Origin: Luteimonas terrae
GTDB taxonomy: Bacteria > Pseudomonadota > Gammaproteobacteria > Xanthomonadales > Xanthomonadaceae
Length of the DNA stretch: 64,000 nucleotides
Reading direction: 5' to 3'
NCBI RefSeq assembly: GCF_004358165.1
Contig: NZ_SMTG01000002.1
Span: 558,001 to 622,000 of the forward strand
Position numbers and translations under genes: made by a program. The notes beneath the pieces are model-generated. The model had not been told where the DNA came from, ran no database searches, and was given only the letters and a program-made list of their open reading frames with translations. The stretch's first letter is position 1, and each line of letters starts with the position of its first letter. Shown here piece by piece: positions 53,602-61,932 of the stretch.

Positions 53602-55224
53602 ATGCCCGCCCATCCCACGCCATCGGCACACCTGCTGCAGTTGCTGCCGGACGCGGTGGTGCAGACGGACGCGCTGTGGACGGTCACGTATCTCAATCCC
53701 GCGTGGCAGAGGCTGACCGGCCACGCCGTCGACGACGCGCTGGGCCGGTCGCTGCTGGACTTCGTGCATCCCGACGACAACCCGACATTGCGCTCGGGCA
53801 TGCCGGTGTTCCGCTTGCGGTTCGCCGATGGCGACTACCGCTGGATGCGCCTGCAGCTGCAGCCCGAGACCGACGCGGCCGATCGCGTGCTCAGCCGTCA
53901 GGGTGTGCTGCTGGAAGTGGCCGATGTCACCGAACAGGTGCTGGTGGAAGTGCGCCAGCGCTTCCTGCGGCTGCTGGAGACCATCGACGGCGTGGTCTGG
54001 GAAGCCGAACGCGGCGTGGGCAACACCTTCCTCAGTCCGCAGGTCGAGCGCCTGTTCGGTTTCACCGTGGAGGAATGGCGCGCCGATCCGGGCTTCTGGC
54101 GCTCGCGCGTGCATCCGGACGATCTGCAGGCCGCGCTGGTCATCGACGATGCGGCGTACAACGCGACGCACAGCTACGCCTACGAGATGAGCTATCGGTT
54201 GATCGCGCGTTCCGGCGACGTGGTCTGGGTGCGCGACCTGTGCCGCACGGTGGTCGAGCCGGGACGGCCCAACCGCATGATCGGCCTGATGATCGACGTG
54301 ACCCGGCAGAAGGCCGCCGAACTCGAGCTGCTGCGTTCCGACGAGCGCTACGCGCTGGCCACGCGCGGCTCCAACGACGGCATCTGGGATTGGGATCTGC
54401 GCACCGGTGTGCTGCACGTGTCGGCGCGCTTCTACGCAATCCTCGGACTGGCCGGGACCGGCGATGTGCATGCGGACGGCTGGCAGTTCCTGCAGCAGCT
54501 GATCGACCCGGACGACCATGCGCGCGTGCAATCGGCGTACCGCCGGCACCTGTCGGGCGAAAGCCCGAATTTTTCGGTCGATTTCCGCGCCTGGCACGGG
54601 TCGGGACGACTGGTGTGGGTGAACTGGCGCGGCGTCGCGCAGTTCGAGGATGGCATCGCGGTGCGCATGGCGGGCTCGCTGAGCGACCTCGCCGAGCGCG
54701 GCAGTTCCTATGACGCGCTGACCAATCTGCCGGGCCGGCCGCTGTTCCGCGACCGCCTGGAACACGCCATCGCGCTGCATCGCAAAGCGGGGGAGGGCGC
54801 ATCGGTCGCAGGCGATCCCACGATGTTCGCCGTGCTGATGCTGGACCTCGACGGTTTCAAGCTGGTCAACGACACCTGGGGTCACCACGTCGGCGACCAG
54901 TTGCTGCAGCAGGTCGCACGGAGGCTCGAAAGCAGCGTGCGTGCGGTCGATCTGGTCGCGCGCATGAGCGGCGACGAGTTCAATGTGCTCTTGGAATCGG
55001 TGGGCCCCGTCGACGCGGCCGAACGCGCCCGGCAGATTGCCGCCGCGTTGTCGGCGCCGTACCGCATCGGCACGCACACCGTGCTCACCGGCGCGAGCAT
55101 CGGCCTGGTGAGCAGTCATCCGCAGCTGAGAACAAGCGACGACTACCTGCGCGCCGCGGATGCGGCGATGTACGAGGCGAAGAGTCTGCCGTCGGGGTTG
55201 AGTGTGTTCGCGGTGGAGGCGTAG
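53602..55224 (+). CDS. triple-PAS GGDEF protein with SGDEF motif
   Basis: A 540-residue cytoplasmic protein. Three PAS-type segments (residues about 8-115, 120-240 and 245-360; WRSRVHPDDLQAAL and DWRTGVL-type blocks) precede a GGDEF domain. Its signature reads SGDEF (456-460), and the opening YDALTNLPGRPLFRDRL is intact. SGDEF and AGDEF variants are known to be active in some diguanylate cyclases, so the protein may still make c-di-GMP. There is no EAL domain. It should respond to a cytoplasmic small-molecule, light or redox signal through PAS. Confidence 0.88.
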   Translation: MPAHPTPSAHLLQLLPDAVVQTDALWTVTYLNPAWQRLTGHAVDDALGRSLLDFVHPDDNPTLRSGMPVFRLRFADGDYRWMRLQLQPETDAADRVLSRQGVLLEVADVTEQVLVEVRQRFLRLLETIDGVVWEAERGVGNTFLSPQVERLFGFTVEEWRADPGFWRSRVHPDDLQAALVIDDAAYNATHSYAYEMSYRLIARSGDVVWVRDLCRTVVEPGRPNRMIGLMIDVTRQKAAELELLRSDERYALATRGSNDGIWDWDLRTGVLHVSARFYAILGLAGTGDVHADGWQFLQQLIDPDDHARVQSAYRRHLSGESPNFSVDFRAWHGSGRLVWVNWRGVAQFEDGIAVRMAGSLSDLAERGSSYDALTNLPGRPLFRDRLEHAIALHRKAGEGASVAGDPTMFAVLMLDLDGFKLVNDTWGHHVGDQLLQQVARRLESSVRAVDLVARMSGDEFNVLLESVGPVDAAERARQIAAALSAPYRIGTHTVLTGASIGLVSSHPQLRTSDDYLRAADAAMYEAKSLPSGLSVFAVEA

Positions 55225-55313
55225 CCGGGCGCACTGCTCGTTTCCCGCATGTCGGGAGGGCTTCAAGCGCGCGCGTGTGGTGATTGAGACCCGGCGCTTT
55301 GCTCCTTCCCCTG

Positions 55314-55460
55314 CTTGCGGGGGAAGGCCGGGATGGGGGCAGACGGTCAGTTCGCAGCGGGAACGAGCTGCCGCAAGAGTTGGGAGTGTCGGAGCGCGAA
55401 CCAAGCCGCGATCGGACCCTTTGCCCCCACCCAACCCTCCCCCGCACTCGGGGGAGGGCT
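55314..55460. repeat. BIME family 3 pair
   Basis: CCTTCCCCTGC...GCGGGGGAAGG, then CCGGGATGGGGGCAGACGG. About 70 bases later GCCCCCACCCAACCC and TCCCCCGCACTCGGGGGAGGGC. It sits in the 379-base gap between the PAS-GGDEF gene and the amidohydrolase gene; the rest of the gap holds nothing recognisable. Confidence 0.8.
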
Positions 55461-55603
55461 CAGACAAGCATGTGCATCGACCTTCGCGACCGGTGAGGGC
55501 AGTGCGAGTCGAATGCCCGTTCCATAAGCGCGGGGCCTAACCACGTCCACCGCCAATTCATGGCACCCTGCCATGACCCGGCCGCCTGCCACCGAGACTC
55601 CAC

Positions 55604-56446
55604 ATGCTGCGCACACTCGCCCTGACGCTCTGTCTGCTTGCCGCGTCGCCGGTCTGGTCGGCCGGTCCCGTGTTCGACGTCCACGTGCACCTGCGCGAAG
55701 GCGAGACGTCGTTGCAGCAGTACCGCGACGATGTGCGCGCCGCGGGGCTGCAGCTGTCGGGCGTGGGTGCGATGTGGTTCGGCGGTCCGCATCAGGCGCG
55801 CGTCGGGCAGCTGGCAGAGGTGCGCGCCGGCAATGACCGGATCATCGCGCTGGCGGCCGCGCATGCCGATGTGGTGCCGATCGCGACGGTCCATCCCTAC
55901 GAGGGCGACGCCGCGATGGCCGAACTGGCGCGGGTGGCCGCGGCCGGTGTGCGCGTGCTCAAGCTGCACGCGCACACGCAGGGCTTCGACGTGTCCGATT
56001 CCCGCGTCGAGGCGCTGGTGCGTCGTGCCGGCGAACTCGACATGACGGTGCTGCTCGACAACGCGAACATCCTGCCGGGCGACAGCGAAAAGCTGTTCAA
56101 CCTGGTCGTGCGCGTGCCAAAGACGCGTTTCATCCTCGCCCACATCGGCGGGCTGAACTTCCGCTTCTGGAACGTGCTGGCGCTGGCGCGCACGGCCGAT
56201 GGCTTCGGCTTCGAGAATCTGTACTTCGACATCTCGGCGACGGTGCTCGTCGTGGCCGGCTCGCCGATGGAAGCGGAATTCCTGTGGACCCTGCGCAATG
56301 TCGGTATCGATCACGTGCTGCTGGGATCGGACTATCCGCAGATCGGCCTTGGCGCCACGGTCGAGGCGCTGGAACGGTTGGCGCTGACGGACGAGGAGAA
56401 GGCGAAGATCCGCAGCGCCAACGCGCTGCGTCTGTTCGGACGATGA
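55604..56446 (+). CDS. periplasmic amidohydrolase (amidohydrolase 2 type)
   Basis: A 280-residue TIM-barrel protein with a signal peptide (residues 1-19, VWS-A). Metal ligands: FDVHVHLRE (HxH at the first strand), LKLHAHTQGFD, LAHIGGLNFRFW and LLGSDYPQIG (Asp on the last strand). This fits the amidohydrolase-2 family, which hydrolyses or decarboxylates small ring or carboxylate substrates. The periplasmic location is unusual but not rare. The substrate is open. It is followed by the methyltransferase gene after an 83-base gap. Confidence 0.83.
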   Translation: MLRTLALTLCLLAASPVWSAGPVFDVHVHLREGETSLQQYRDDVRAAGLQLSGVGAMWFGGPHQARVGQLAEVRAGNDRIIALAAAHADVVPIATVHPYEGDAAMAELARVAAAGVRVLKLHAHTQGFDVSDSRVEALVRRAGELDMTVLLDNANILPGDSEKLFNLVVRVPKTRFILAHIGGLNFRFWNVLALARTADGFGFENLYFDISATVLVVAGSPMEAEFLWTLRNVGIDHVLLGSDYPQIGLGATVEALERLALTDEEKAKIRSANALRLFGR

Positions 56447-56529
56447 ACGCGGCGGCCGTCACCGCCTGCTGGCGCCGGGCCACTTAGCGTGGACAGGCCG
56501 CGCTTTCTGCGGTCGATGCGGAGCCGGTC

Positions 56530-57288
56530 ATGCGCCAGATGCTGTCACTCGCCGTTCTCGGACTGTTGCTGACCACGGGCGCCGCGTGCTCCGCGCCGCC
56601 GTCGTCGGTCGCGGCGGCACCTGCGGCCGAGCAGGTGTCGGCCGACGCGTCGGTCTACACGACCGTCCGGCGCAGCGCAGACGGCATCGGCAAGGTCTAC
56701 CAGGGCCGCGAGATCTCCGCGGTCATGGGCTGGCAGGGCGCGGCGTGGCTGGAGCGCGAGGAACGCGAGCGCGAAGAGCGCGGCAGCGTGTTGCTGGAGG
56801 AGCTCGGTCTGCAGCCGGGCATGGCCGTCGCCGACGTCGGCGCGGGCACCGGCTACTACGCACGGCGCATGGCGCCGCTGGTCGCGCCAGGCGGCAAGGT
56901 CTATGCGGTGGATGTGCAGCCGCAGATGGTCGCGATGCTGCGGGAGCTGGCTGCGCAACCCGGACTGGCGGGCATCGTGCCGGTGCAGGCGCAGGTCGCC
57001 GATCCGAAGCTGGCGCCCGAATCGGTGGACCTGGCCCTGATGGTCGACGTCTACCACGAGCTGGAATATCCGCACGAGGTGCTGCAGGCGCTGGTCCGCG
57101 CGTTGAAGCCGGGTGGGCGGCTGGTGTTCGTCGAGTACCGGGCGGAAGACGAGACGGTCCCGATCAAGCCGCTGCACAAGATGAGCGAGGCGCAGATCCG
57201 CAAGGAGGCGGCGCTGCATCCGCTGGTCTGGGAACGCACGGCGGCCAGCCTGCCTTGGCAGCACGTGGTGGTGTTCCGCAAGCGTTGA
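56530..57288 (+). CDS. exported SAM-dependent methyltransferase-like lipoprotein
   Basis: A 252-residue protein. The signal peptide ends in a lipobox-like TGAAC (Cys20). A class I methyltransferase core begins near residue 95 (motif I AVADVGAGTGYYARRMAPLV, motif II VYAVDVQPQMV, motif IV LALMVDVYHELEYP). A helical region rich in Glu/Arg (EREEREREERG) precedes it. An exported methyltransferase is puzzling because S-adenosylmethionine is cytoplasmic; the family occurs in this form in several proteobacteria. Either it moonlights or SAM is not the ligand. Confidence 0.8.
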   Translation: MRQMLSLAVLGLLLTTGAACSAPPSSVAAAPAAEQVSADASVYTTVRRSADGIGKVYQGREISAVMGWQGAAWLEREEREREERGSVLLEELGLQPGMAVADVGAGTGYYARRMAPLVAPGGKVYAVDVQPQMVAMLRELAAQPGLAGIVPVQAQVADPKLAPESVDLALMVDVYHELEYPHEVLQALVRALKPGGRLVFVEYRAEDETVPIKPLHKMSEAQIRKEAALHPLVWERTAASLPWQHVVVFRKR

Positions 57289-57521
57289 GGGGGCTGGGCC
57301 CGCGAAGCGCGCTGCGCACTTATCTGTGACCGTCGTCTCGCACGCGATGCCGTCCGTCGGGCGGCGCGGCAGGTGAAGCGGCCATCACGGCGCTTCTCTG
57401 TAGTATCCCGGCGCGCTGCCGTTATCGTGATCGAGAGCGGCAACAGGGGGCGCCGGAGGTGGGACGCAGCGGAGCTGCGCCGCGCGGTCCGGCCGGCAGA
57501 ACACCAACAGGGGAACATCCG

Positions 57522-57965
57522 ATGTCCAAGATTCTGGCGCTGCTCGCAGCCGTCTGGCTGGCGTGCTGCGCGTGGCCGGCGGCCGCGACGGAGTCGCACG
57601 TGGGACTGGTGAAGGGCGTCTCGGGCACCGTGAGCATCGTGCAGGCCTCGGCCACGCGCACGGCCGAGGCGGGCACGCAGTTGCAGGTCGCCGATCGCAT
57701 CGTGACCGCACCCGGTGCCACCGCATCGATCGTGTTCCGCGACGGCACCATGCTCACGCTGGGCGGCAGTGCGGACGTGCGCGTGCGCGACTACGTGTTC
57801 GAACCGAAGGCCAACCGCTACGCGTTCTCGATGTACATGGACAAGGGCTCGGCGATCTACGAGTCCGGCAAGATCGGCCGGCTCGCACCGGAATCGGTCA
57901 AGGTCGAGACGCCGCAGGCCACGGTCGGCGTGCGCGGCACGCGCTTCCTGATCGAGGCCGACTGA
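57522..57965 (+). CDS. secreted FecR-domain protein
   Basis: A 147-residue protein with a signal peptide (AAA-TE). The FecR fold is clear: VGLVKGVSGTVSIVQA, GTQLQVADRIVTAPGATASIVFRDGTMLTLGGSADVRV and the end VETPQATVGVRGTRFLIEA. AGGGGAA lies before the ATG at 57522. Despite the name, this group is not iron regulation; it pairs with OmpA and CHASE2 sensor genes. It stops one base before the OmpA-family ATG, so the two are cotranslated. Confidence 0.88.
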   Translation: MSKILALLAAVWLACCAWPAAATESHVGLVKGVSGTVSIVQASATRTAEAGTQLQVADRIVTAPGATASIVFRDGTMLTLGGSADVRVRDYVFEPKANRYAFSMYMDKGSAIYESGKIGRLAPESVKVETPQATVGVRGTRFLIEAD

Positions 57966-57966
57966 C

Positions 57967-58572
57967 ATGACGACGGTGTCCTGGCGCGCGGTCGCGCTGG
58001 TGCTCGCGGCAGCGTTGCTGTCGGCCTGTTCGGCCGCGCCGACGCGCGTGACGCTGCTGCCCGATCACGACGGCAAGGTGGGCGCGGTGGTCGTGCACAA
58101 CGCCCACGGCGAGCAGCGGCTCGACCAGGCCTACGGCCGGGTGGATGCCGGGACCTCGGGCGCACCGGCGCAGGCCACGCGCGCGGAAACGCGCGATGCG
58201 TTCGAAGCGCGGCACCGCACTCTGCTGGACGCGCAACCCAAGCCGCCGCTGAGCTTCGTGCTGAACTTCCTGTTCGACAGCATGGAACTCACCCCCGAAT
58301 CGCGGCGCAAGCTGCCCGAGGTGCTGGCCGCGGTGCGCGAGCGTCTGCCGACCGAAGTGACGGTGTTCGGCTACGCCGATTCCGCGGGCGCGCCGGCCTA
58401 CAACCTGCAGCTGTCGGCCGAGCGGGCCCGCGCGGTCGCGGCGATGCTGCGCAAGATCGACCCGGACCTGCCGATGCAGCTGGACTGGTTCGGCGACAAG
58501 TCGCCGCTGGTGCCCACGCCGCCCGGCAAACCCGAGCCGCGCAACCGACGCGCGGAGATCCAGATCCTGTGA
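57967..58572 (+). CDS. OmpA-family lipoprotein
   Basis: A 201-residue protein. Signal peptide with lipobox LSAC (Cys21). A linker precedes a C-terminal OmpA domain (VLNFLFDSMELTPESRRKLPEV, then VFGYADSAGAPAYNLQLSAERARAVAAML and RNRRAEIQI), the peptidoglycan-binding fold. It anchors the outer membrane to the wall. It lies in tight order between the FecR gene (one base apart) and the CHASE2/HD-GYP gene, suggesting a shared envelope-stress or surface-sensing module. Confidence 0.88.
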   Translation: MTTVSWRAVALVLAAALLSACSAAPTRVTLLPDHDGKVGAVVVHNAHGEQRLDQAYGRVDAGTSGAPAQATRAETRDAFEARHRTLLDAQPKPPLSFVLNFLFDSMELTPESRRKLPEVLAAVRERLPTEVTVFGYADSAGAPAYNLQLSAERARAVAAMLRKIDPDLPMQLDWFGDKSPLVPTPPGKPEPRNRRAEIQIL

Positions 58573-58615
58573 GGCCCGCCGCCGCGCGGCTCTCGACAGA
58601 CGCGGAGTGCGATGC

Positions 58616-60718
58616 ATGCCGCGCGTAGACGCACGCGCGCAGCCACCGGGACTGGCGGCCGGACAGAGCCGCCGGCAGGACCTGCTGGTGTTGGCGATCG
58701 GGCTGGTGCTGGCGGTGGTGATCGGCATCGCGGGCCTGCTGCGTGTCGCGCCGATCGAGCGACTCGACAACGCCGTGCTCGACGGCCTGATGCGTGCGAC
58801 CGCCGGCGACGTGCCGGCGCCGGCGACCTTGGTCGTCGACATCGACGACGTCAGTCTGGCGGCCGTCGGCCAGTGGCCGTGGCCGCGCTACCGGCTGGCC
58901 GGACTGATCGAGCGCATCGCGGCGGGGCAGCCGAAGGCCATCGCGCTGGACGTACTGCTGCCCGAGGCGGACCGCGTGTCGCTGGCCGACATCCAGAAGA
59001 CCTTCCAGCGCGATTTCGGCCTCGATGTCGCCATCACCGGTGTGCCCGAGGGGCTGCTCGACAACGACGGCTACCTGGGCCACGCGATGGCGCAGGCCGG
59101 GGTGGTGGGCGCGCGTTATTTCTATTTCGATCACGCCACCGCTGAAGCCGCGCCCACGCGTCCCGGCGTCGGCTTCGAGGGCGCGCTCGAGGCGCTGCAG
59201 CTCGACAGCGCGCACGGCGTGCTGGAGAACGTCGGCCCGATCGGCGAACAGACCCGTGCCAGTGGCTTCGTCAACATGCGCGTCGACGACGACGGCATGC
59301 TGCGGCGTCTGCCGCTGCTGGTCGAGTACCGCGGCGTGCTGCAACCGAGTCTCGCCCTGGCCACGACGATGCGTGCGCTGGGCGTGCCCGCGGGCGAGAT
59401 CCGGGCCGATCGTGACGGCGCCTCGCTGGTGATCGGGCCCCATACCGTGCCGCTCGATCGCAAGGGCCGCGCACTGCTGCGCTTCGACGGCGCGCCCGAG
59501 CGTTACCCCAGCATCCCGGCGGTCGACGTGCTGGCGGGCCGGCACGCCGCGCAGGATCTGCAGGGGCGCATCGTTGTCATCGGCTCGTCGGCGGTGGGTC
59601 TCGGCGACCGGCACGCGACTGCGCTCGGTCGTGCGTTCTCGGGCTCGAAAGTGCAGTCGGCGCTGATGCAGAACATCCTCGACAACCGCACGCTGCGCGC
59701 ACCCGAATGGGGCACCGCGGCGGCGCTGATGCTGGGACTGCTGCTCGCGCTGGTACAGGGTGGCCTGCTGATCGCCGGTCGCAGTCTGTTGACCCTGGCG
59801 CTCACGACACTGGGCGTGGTGCTGGGTCTGGGCCTGCTGGCGTACGCCGCGTTCGTCCACAGCGGTCTGGTGCTGCCGGTCGCCGCGCCGGCCCTGGTGG
59901 TCTCGGCCGTGTTCGTCGCCGCGTTCGCGGTGCGCTTCGCGATGCAGCAGCGTCATGCGCGCCGCTGGCGGCGGCAGCTGGAAAACGCGCGACAGGTGAC
60001 CATCGAATCGATGTCGGCGGTCGCCGAAACGCGCGACCCGGAAACCGGCGCCCACATCAAGCGCACCCAGCACTACGTGCGCGCGATCGCGCGCCGTCTG
60101 CGCGACAGCGGCCAGTACGCCGACGTGCTCACCGATGCCTACATCGACCTGCTGTTCCTGTCCGCGCCGCTGCACGACATCGGCAAAGTCGGCGTGCCGG
60201 ACCACATCCTGCTCAAGCCCGGCCCGCTGACCGAAGACGAGTGGGTGCAGATGCGCCGGCATGCCGAGTTCGGCCGGACCATCATCCTCAGCACCTCGCG
60301 CCACATTGACGGCGACAACTTCCTTTCGGTGGCCGCGGAGATCGCTGCGACCCATCACGAGAAGTGGGACGGCAGCGGGTATCCGGCCGGGCTGAAGGGC
60401 CACGCGATTCCGCTGTCGGGCCGCATCATGGCCGTGGCCGACGTCTACGACGCGCTCATCAACCGGCGCTGCTACAAGCCTGCGTTCCCGCATGCACAGG
60501 CGATGGCGATGATGCGCGACCTGCGCGGCATCAACTTCGACCCGACGGTGCTCGACGCGTTCTTCGCGATCGAGGACGAGATCGTGCGCATCGTCGGCGA
60601 GTTCCGCGACGAGGAAGCCGCGTCTTCAGGCAGTGCGCACGACCTCGACGACTCGGTCTACGGCCCCGCCAACCTCGGCCCGCGTTTCGCGGCGCCGGTG
60701 GTGGTGCAACCGTCCTGA
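58616..60718 (+). CDS. CHASE2 sensor with HD-GYP phosphodiesterase domain
   Basis: A 700-residue membrane protein. One N-terminal helix (about 22-42), a periplasmic CHASE2 sensor (about 45-350), then three helices (about 362-440) and a cytoplasmic HD-GYP domain. The HD pair is His520-Asp521 in PLHDIGKVGVPDHILLKPGPLT, with the GYP box HHEKWDGSGYPAGLKG intact. It should degrade c-di-GMP in response to an envelope signal. It is the third gene of the FecR-OmpA-CHASE2 set. The ATG at 58616 has GGAG eight bases upstream; a GTG at 58607 is possible but has no useful site. Confidence 0.9.
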   Translation: MPRVDARAQPPGLAAGQSRRQDLLVLAIGLVLAVVIGIAGLLRVAPIERLDNAVLDGLMRATAGDVPAPATLVVDIDDVSLAAVGQWPWPRYRLAGLIERIAAGQPKAIALDVLLPEADRVSLADIQKTFQRDFGLDVAITGVPEGLLDNDGYLGHAMAQAGVVGARYFYFDHATAEAAPTRPGVGFEGALEALQLDSAHGVLENVGPIGEQTRASGFVNMRVDDDGMLRRLPLLVEYRGVLQPSLALATTMRALGVPAGEIRADRDGASLVIGPHTVPLDRKGRALLRFDGAPERYPSIPAVDVLAGRHAAQDLQGRIVVIGSSAVGLGDRHATALGRAFSGSKVQSALMQNILDNRTLRAPEWGTAAALMLGLLLALVQGGLLIAGRSLLTLALTTLGVVLGLGLLAYAAFVHSGLVLPVAAPALVVSAVFVAAFAVRFAMQQRHARRWRRQLENARQVTIESMSAVAETRDPETGAHIKRTQHYVRAIARRLRDSGQYADVLTDAYIDLLFLSAPLHDIGKVGVPDHILLKPGPLTEDEWVQMRRHAEFGRTIILSTSRHIDGDNFLSVAAEIAATHHEKWDGSGYPAGLKGHAIPLSGRIMAVADVYDALINRRCYKPAFPHAQAMAMMRDLRGINFDPTVLDAFFAIEDEIVRIVGEFRDEEAASSGSAHDLDDSVYGPANLGPRFAAPVVVQPS

Positions 60719-60742
60719 AGGTCTGATCGGCGTCCAGATTTG

Positions 60743-60900
60743 CGCCTTCCCCCGCGCGCGGGGGGAGGCGGGGATGGGGGCGAACGATCCGACTGAAGTG
60801 GAATAGGGCGGCGTTTGACGCAGGCAAGCCTGGATTCGAGCTGTTGCTTGCGCCTGACTCTTTGCCCCCACCCAACCCTCCCCCGCAAGCGGGGGAGGGC
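60743..60900. repeat. BIME family 3 pair
   Basis: CCTTCCCCCGC...GGGGGGAGGCGGGGATGGGGGCGAA, then about 75 bases later GCCCCCACCCAACCC and TCCCCCGC-AA-GCGGGGGAGGGC. It lies between the CHASE2/HD-GYP gene and the hydrolase gene. Confidence 0.8.
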
Positions 60901-60954
60901 CTCAAGCTCGAAAGCCGAGCTTCGGATCGTGTCGCGCGGTTATCCTCAGCATCA

Positions 60955-61869
60955 ATGACGGACACCGCACGCTGGCTCAGGGAACGCCTCGGACTCGCCA
61001 CACCAGCGCCGGTGGCGTTCGACCGGCACGAGATCCACAGCGCCGATGGCTACGACCGGACGCGCATCGGTTACACGGGCCTCGAAGGCGACGACATTCC
61101 CGCGTTCCTGTTCACGCCGCAGGGTCGCGAGCCGAGCGGCGGGGTCGTGGTCTTCCACCAGCACAACGGGCAGTTCCACTTCGGCAAGAGCGAGGTGGCA
61201 GGCCTGGTCGGCGACCCGTTCCAGGCCTTCGGGCCGGCGCTCGCGCGGCGCGGTCTGGCCGTGCTGGCACCGGATGCGATCACGTTCGAGGACCGGCGCG
61301 CGGCGGTCAGCGGCGTCGAGCCGGATCACTACGACTGGCTGCAGCACTACAGCGCGATGAGCTGGCGCCTGCTCGATGGCGACACGCTGATGCGCAAATG
61401 CCTCGACGACGCGCAGCGTGCGCTGAGCGTGCTGCTGCAGGCCACCGGACTCGACCCGCAGCGCGTGGGCGTGGCCGGCCACTCGTACGGCGGCTACACC
61501 GCGCTGTACCACGCCGCGGTGGATGCGCGCTGCCGCTTCGCGTGCATCAGCGGGTCGGTCTGCAGCTTCGAGACCCGGCGCCGGGCGCAGACCGGCATCG
61601 TGCTGTTCGAGGCCGTGCCCGGACTTGCGCAGCATCTGGAAACGCACGACGTGCTGGCGGCGATCTGTCCGCGCCCGACGCTCGTGGTGTCGGGCAGCGA
61701 AGACAAATACGCGCGCGATGCCGATGCGGTCGTGGCGCGTGTCGGAGGCGATTTCATCACCAGCCTGCGCGTCGCGCGCGGACACGCGCTGGACCGGGAG
61801 CGCTTCGACGCGATCGTCGACTGGCTGGTGGACCGCGCCAGTGCAGACACCGGCGCGGCCATCGCGTAG
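60955..61869 (+). CDS. alpha/beta hydrolase, dienelactone-hydrolase type
   Basis: A 304-residue cytoplasmic hydrolase. GVVVFHQHNGQFHFGKSEVAGL is the oxyanion region and VGVAGHSYGGYTALYHAAV is the nucleophile elbow. The acid and His lie in the C-terminal part (VVSGSEDKYARD and RVARGHALDRERF). The overall layout resembles dienelactone-hydrolase-like enzymes that act on esters or lactones. The substrate is unknown. The start at 60955 is the only Met close to the conserved region. The frame is convergent with the protease gene. Confidence 0.82.
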   Translation: MTDTARWLRERLGLATPAPVAFDRHEIHSADGYDRTRIGYTGLEGDDIPAFLFTPQGREPSGGVVVFHQHNGQFHFGKSEVAGLVGDPFQAFGPALARRGLAVLAPDAITFEDRRAAVSGVEPDHYDWLQHYSAMSWRLLDGDTLMRKCLDDAQRALSVLLQATGLDPQRVGVAGHSYGGYTALYHAAVDARCRFACISGSVCSFETRRRAQTGIVLFEAVPGLAQHLETHDVLAAICPRPTLVVSGSEDKYARDADAVVARVGGDFITSLRVARGHALDRERFDAIVDWLVDRASADTGAAIA

Positions 61870-61932
61870 CACGCAGACGCACGCGCCATCCCGGCGAACC
61901 GGGACGGCGCGCACGCGTGGACGCCGCTCCGG

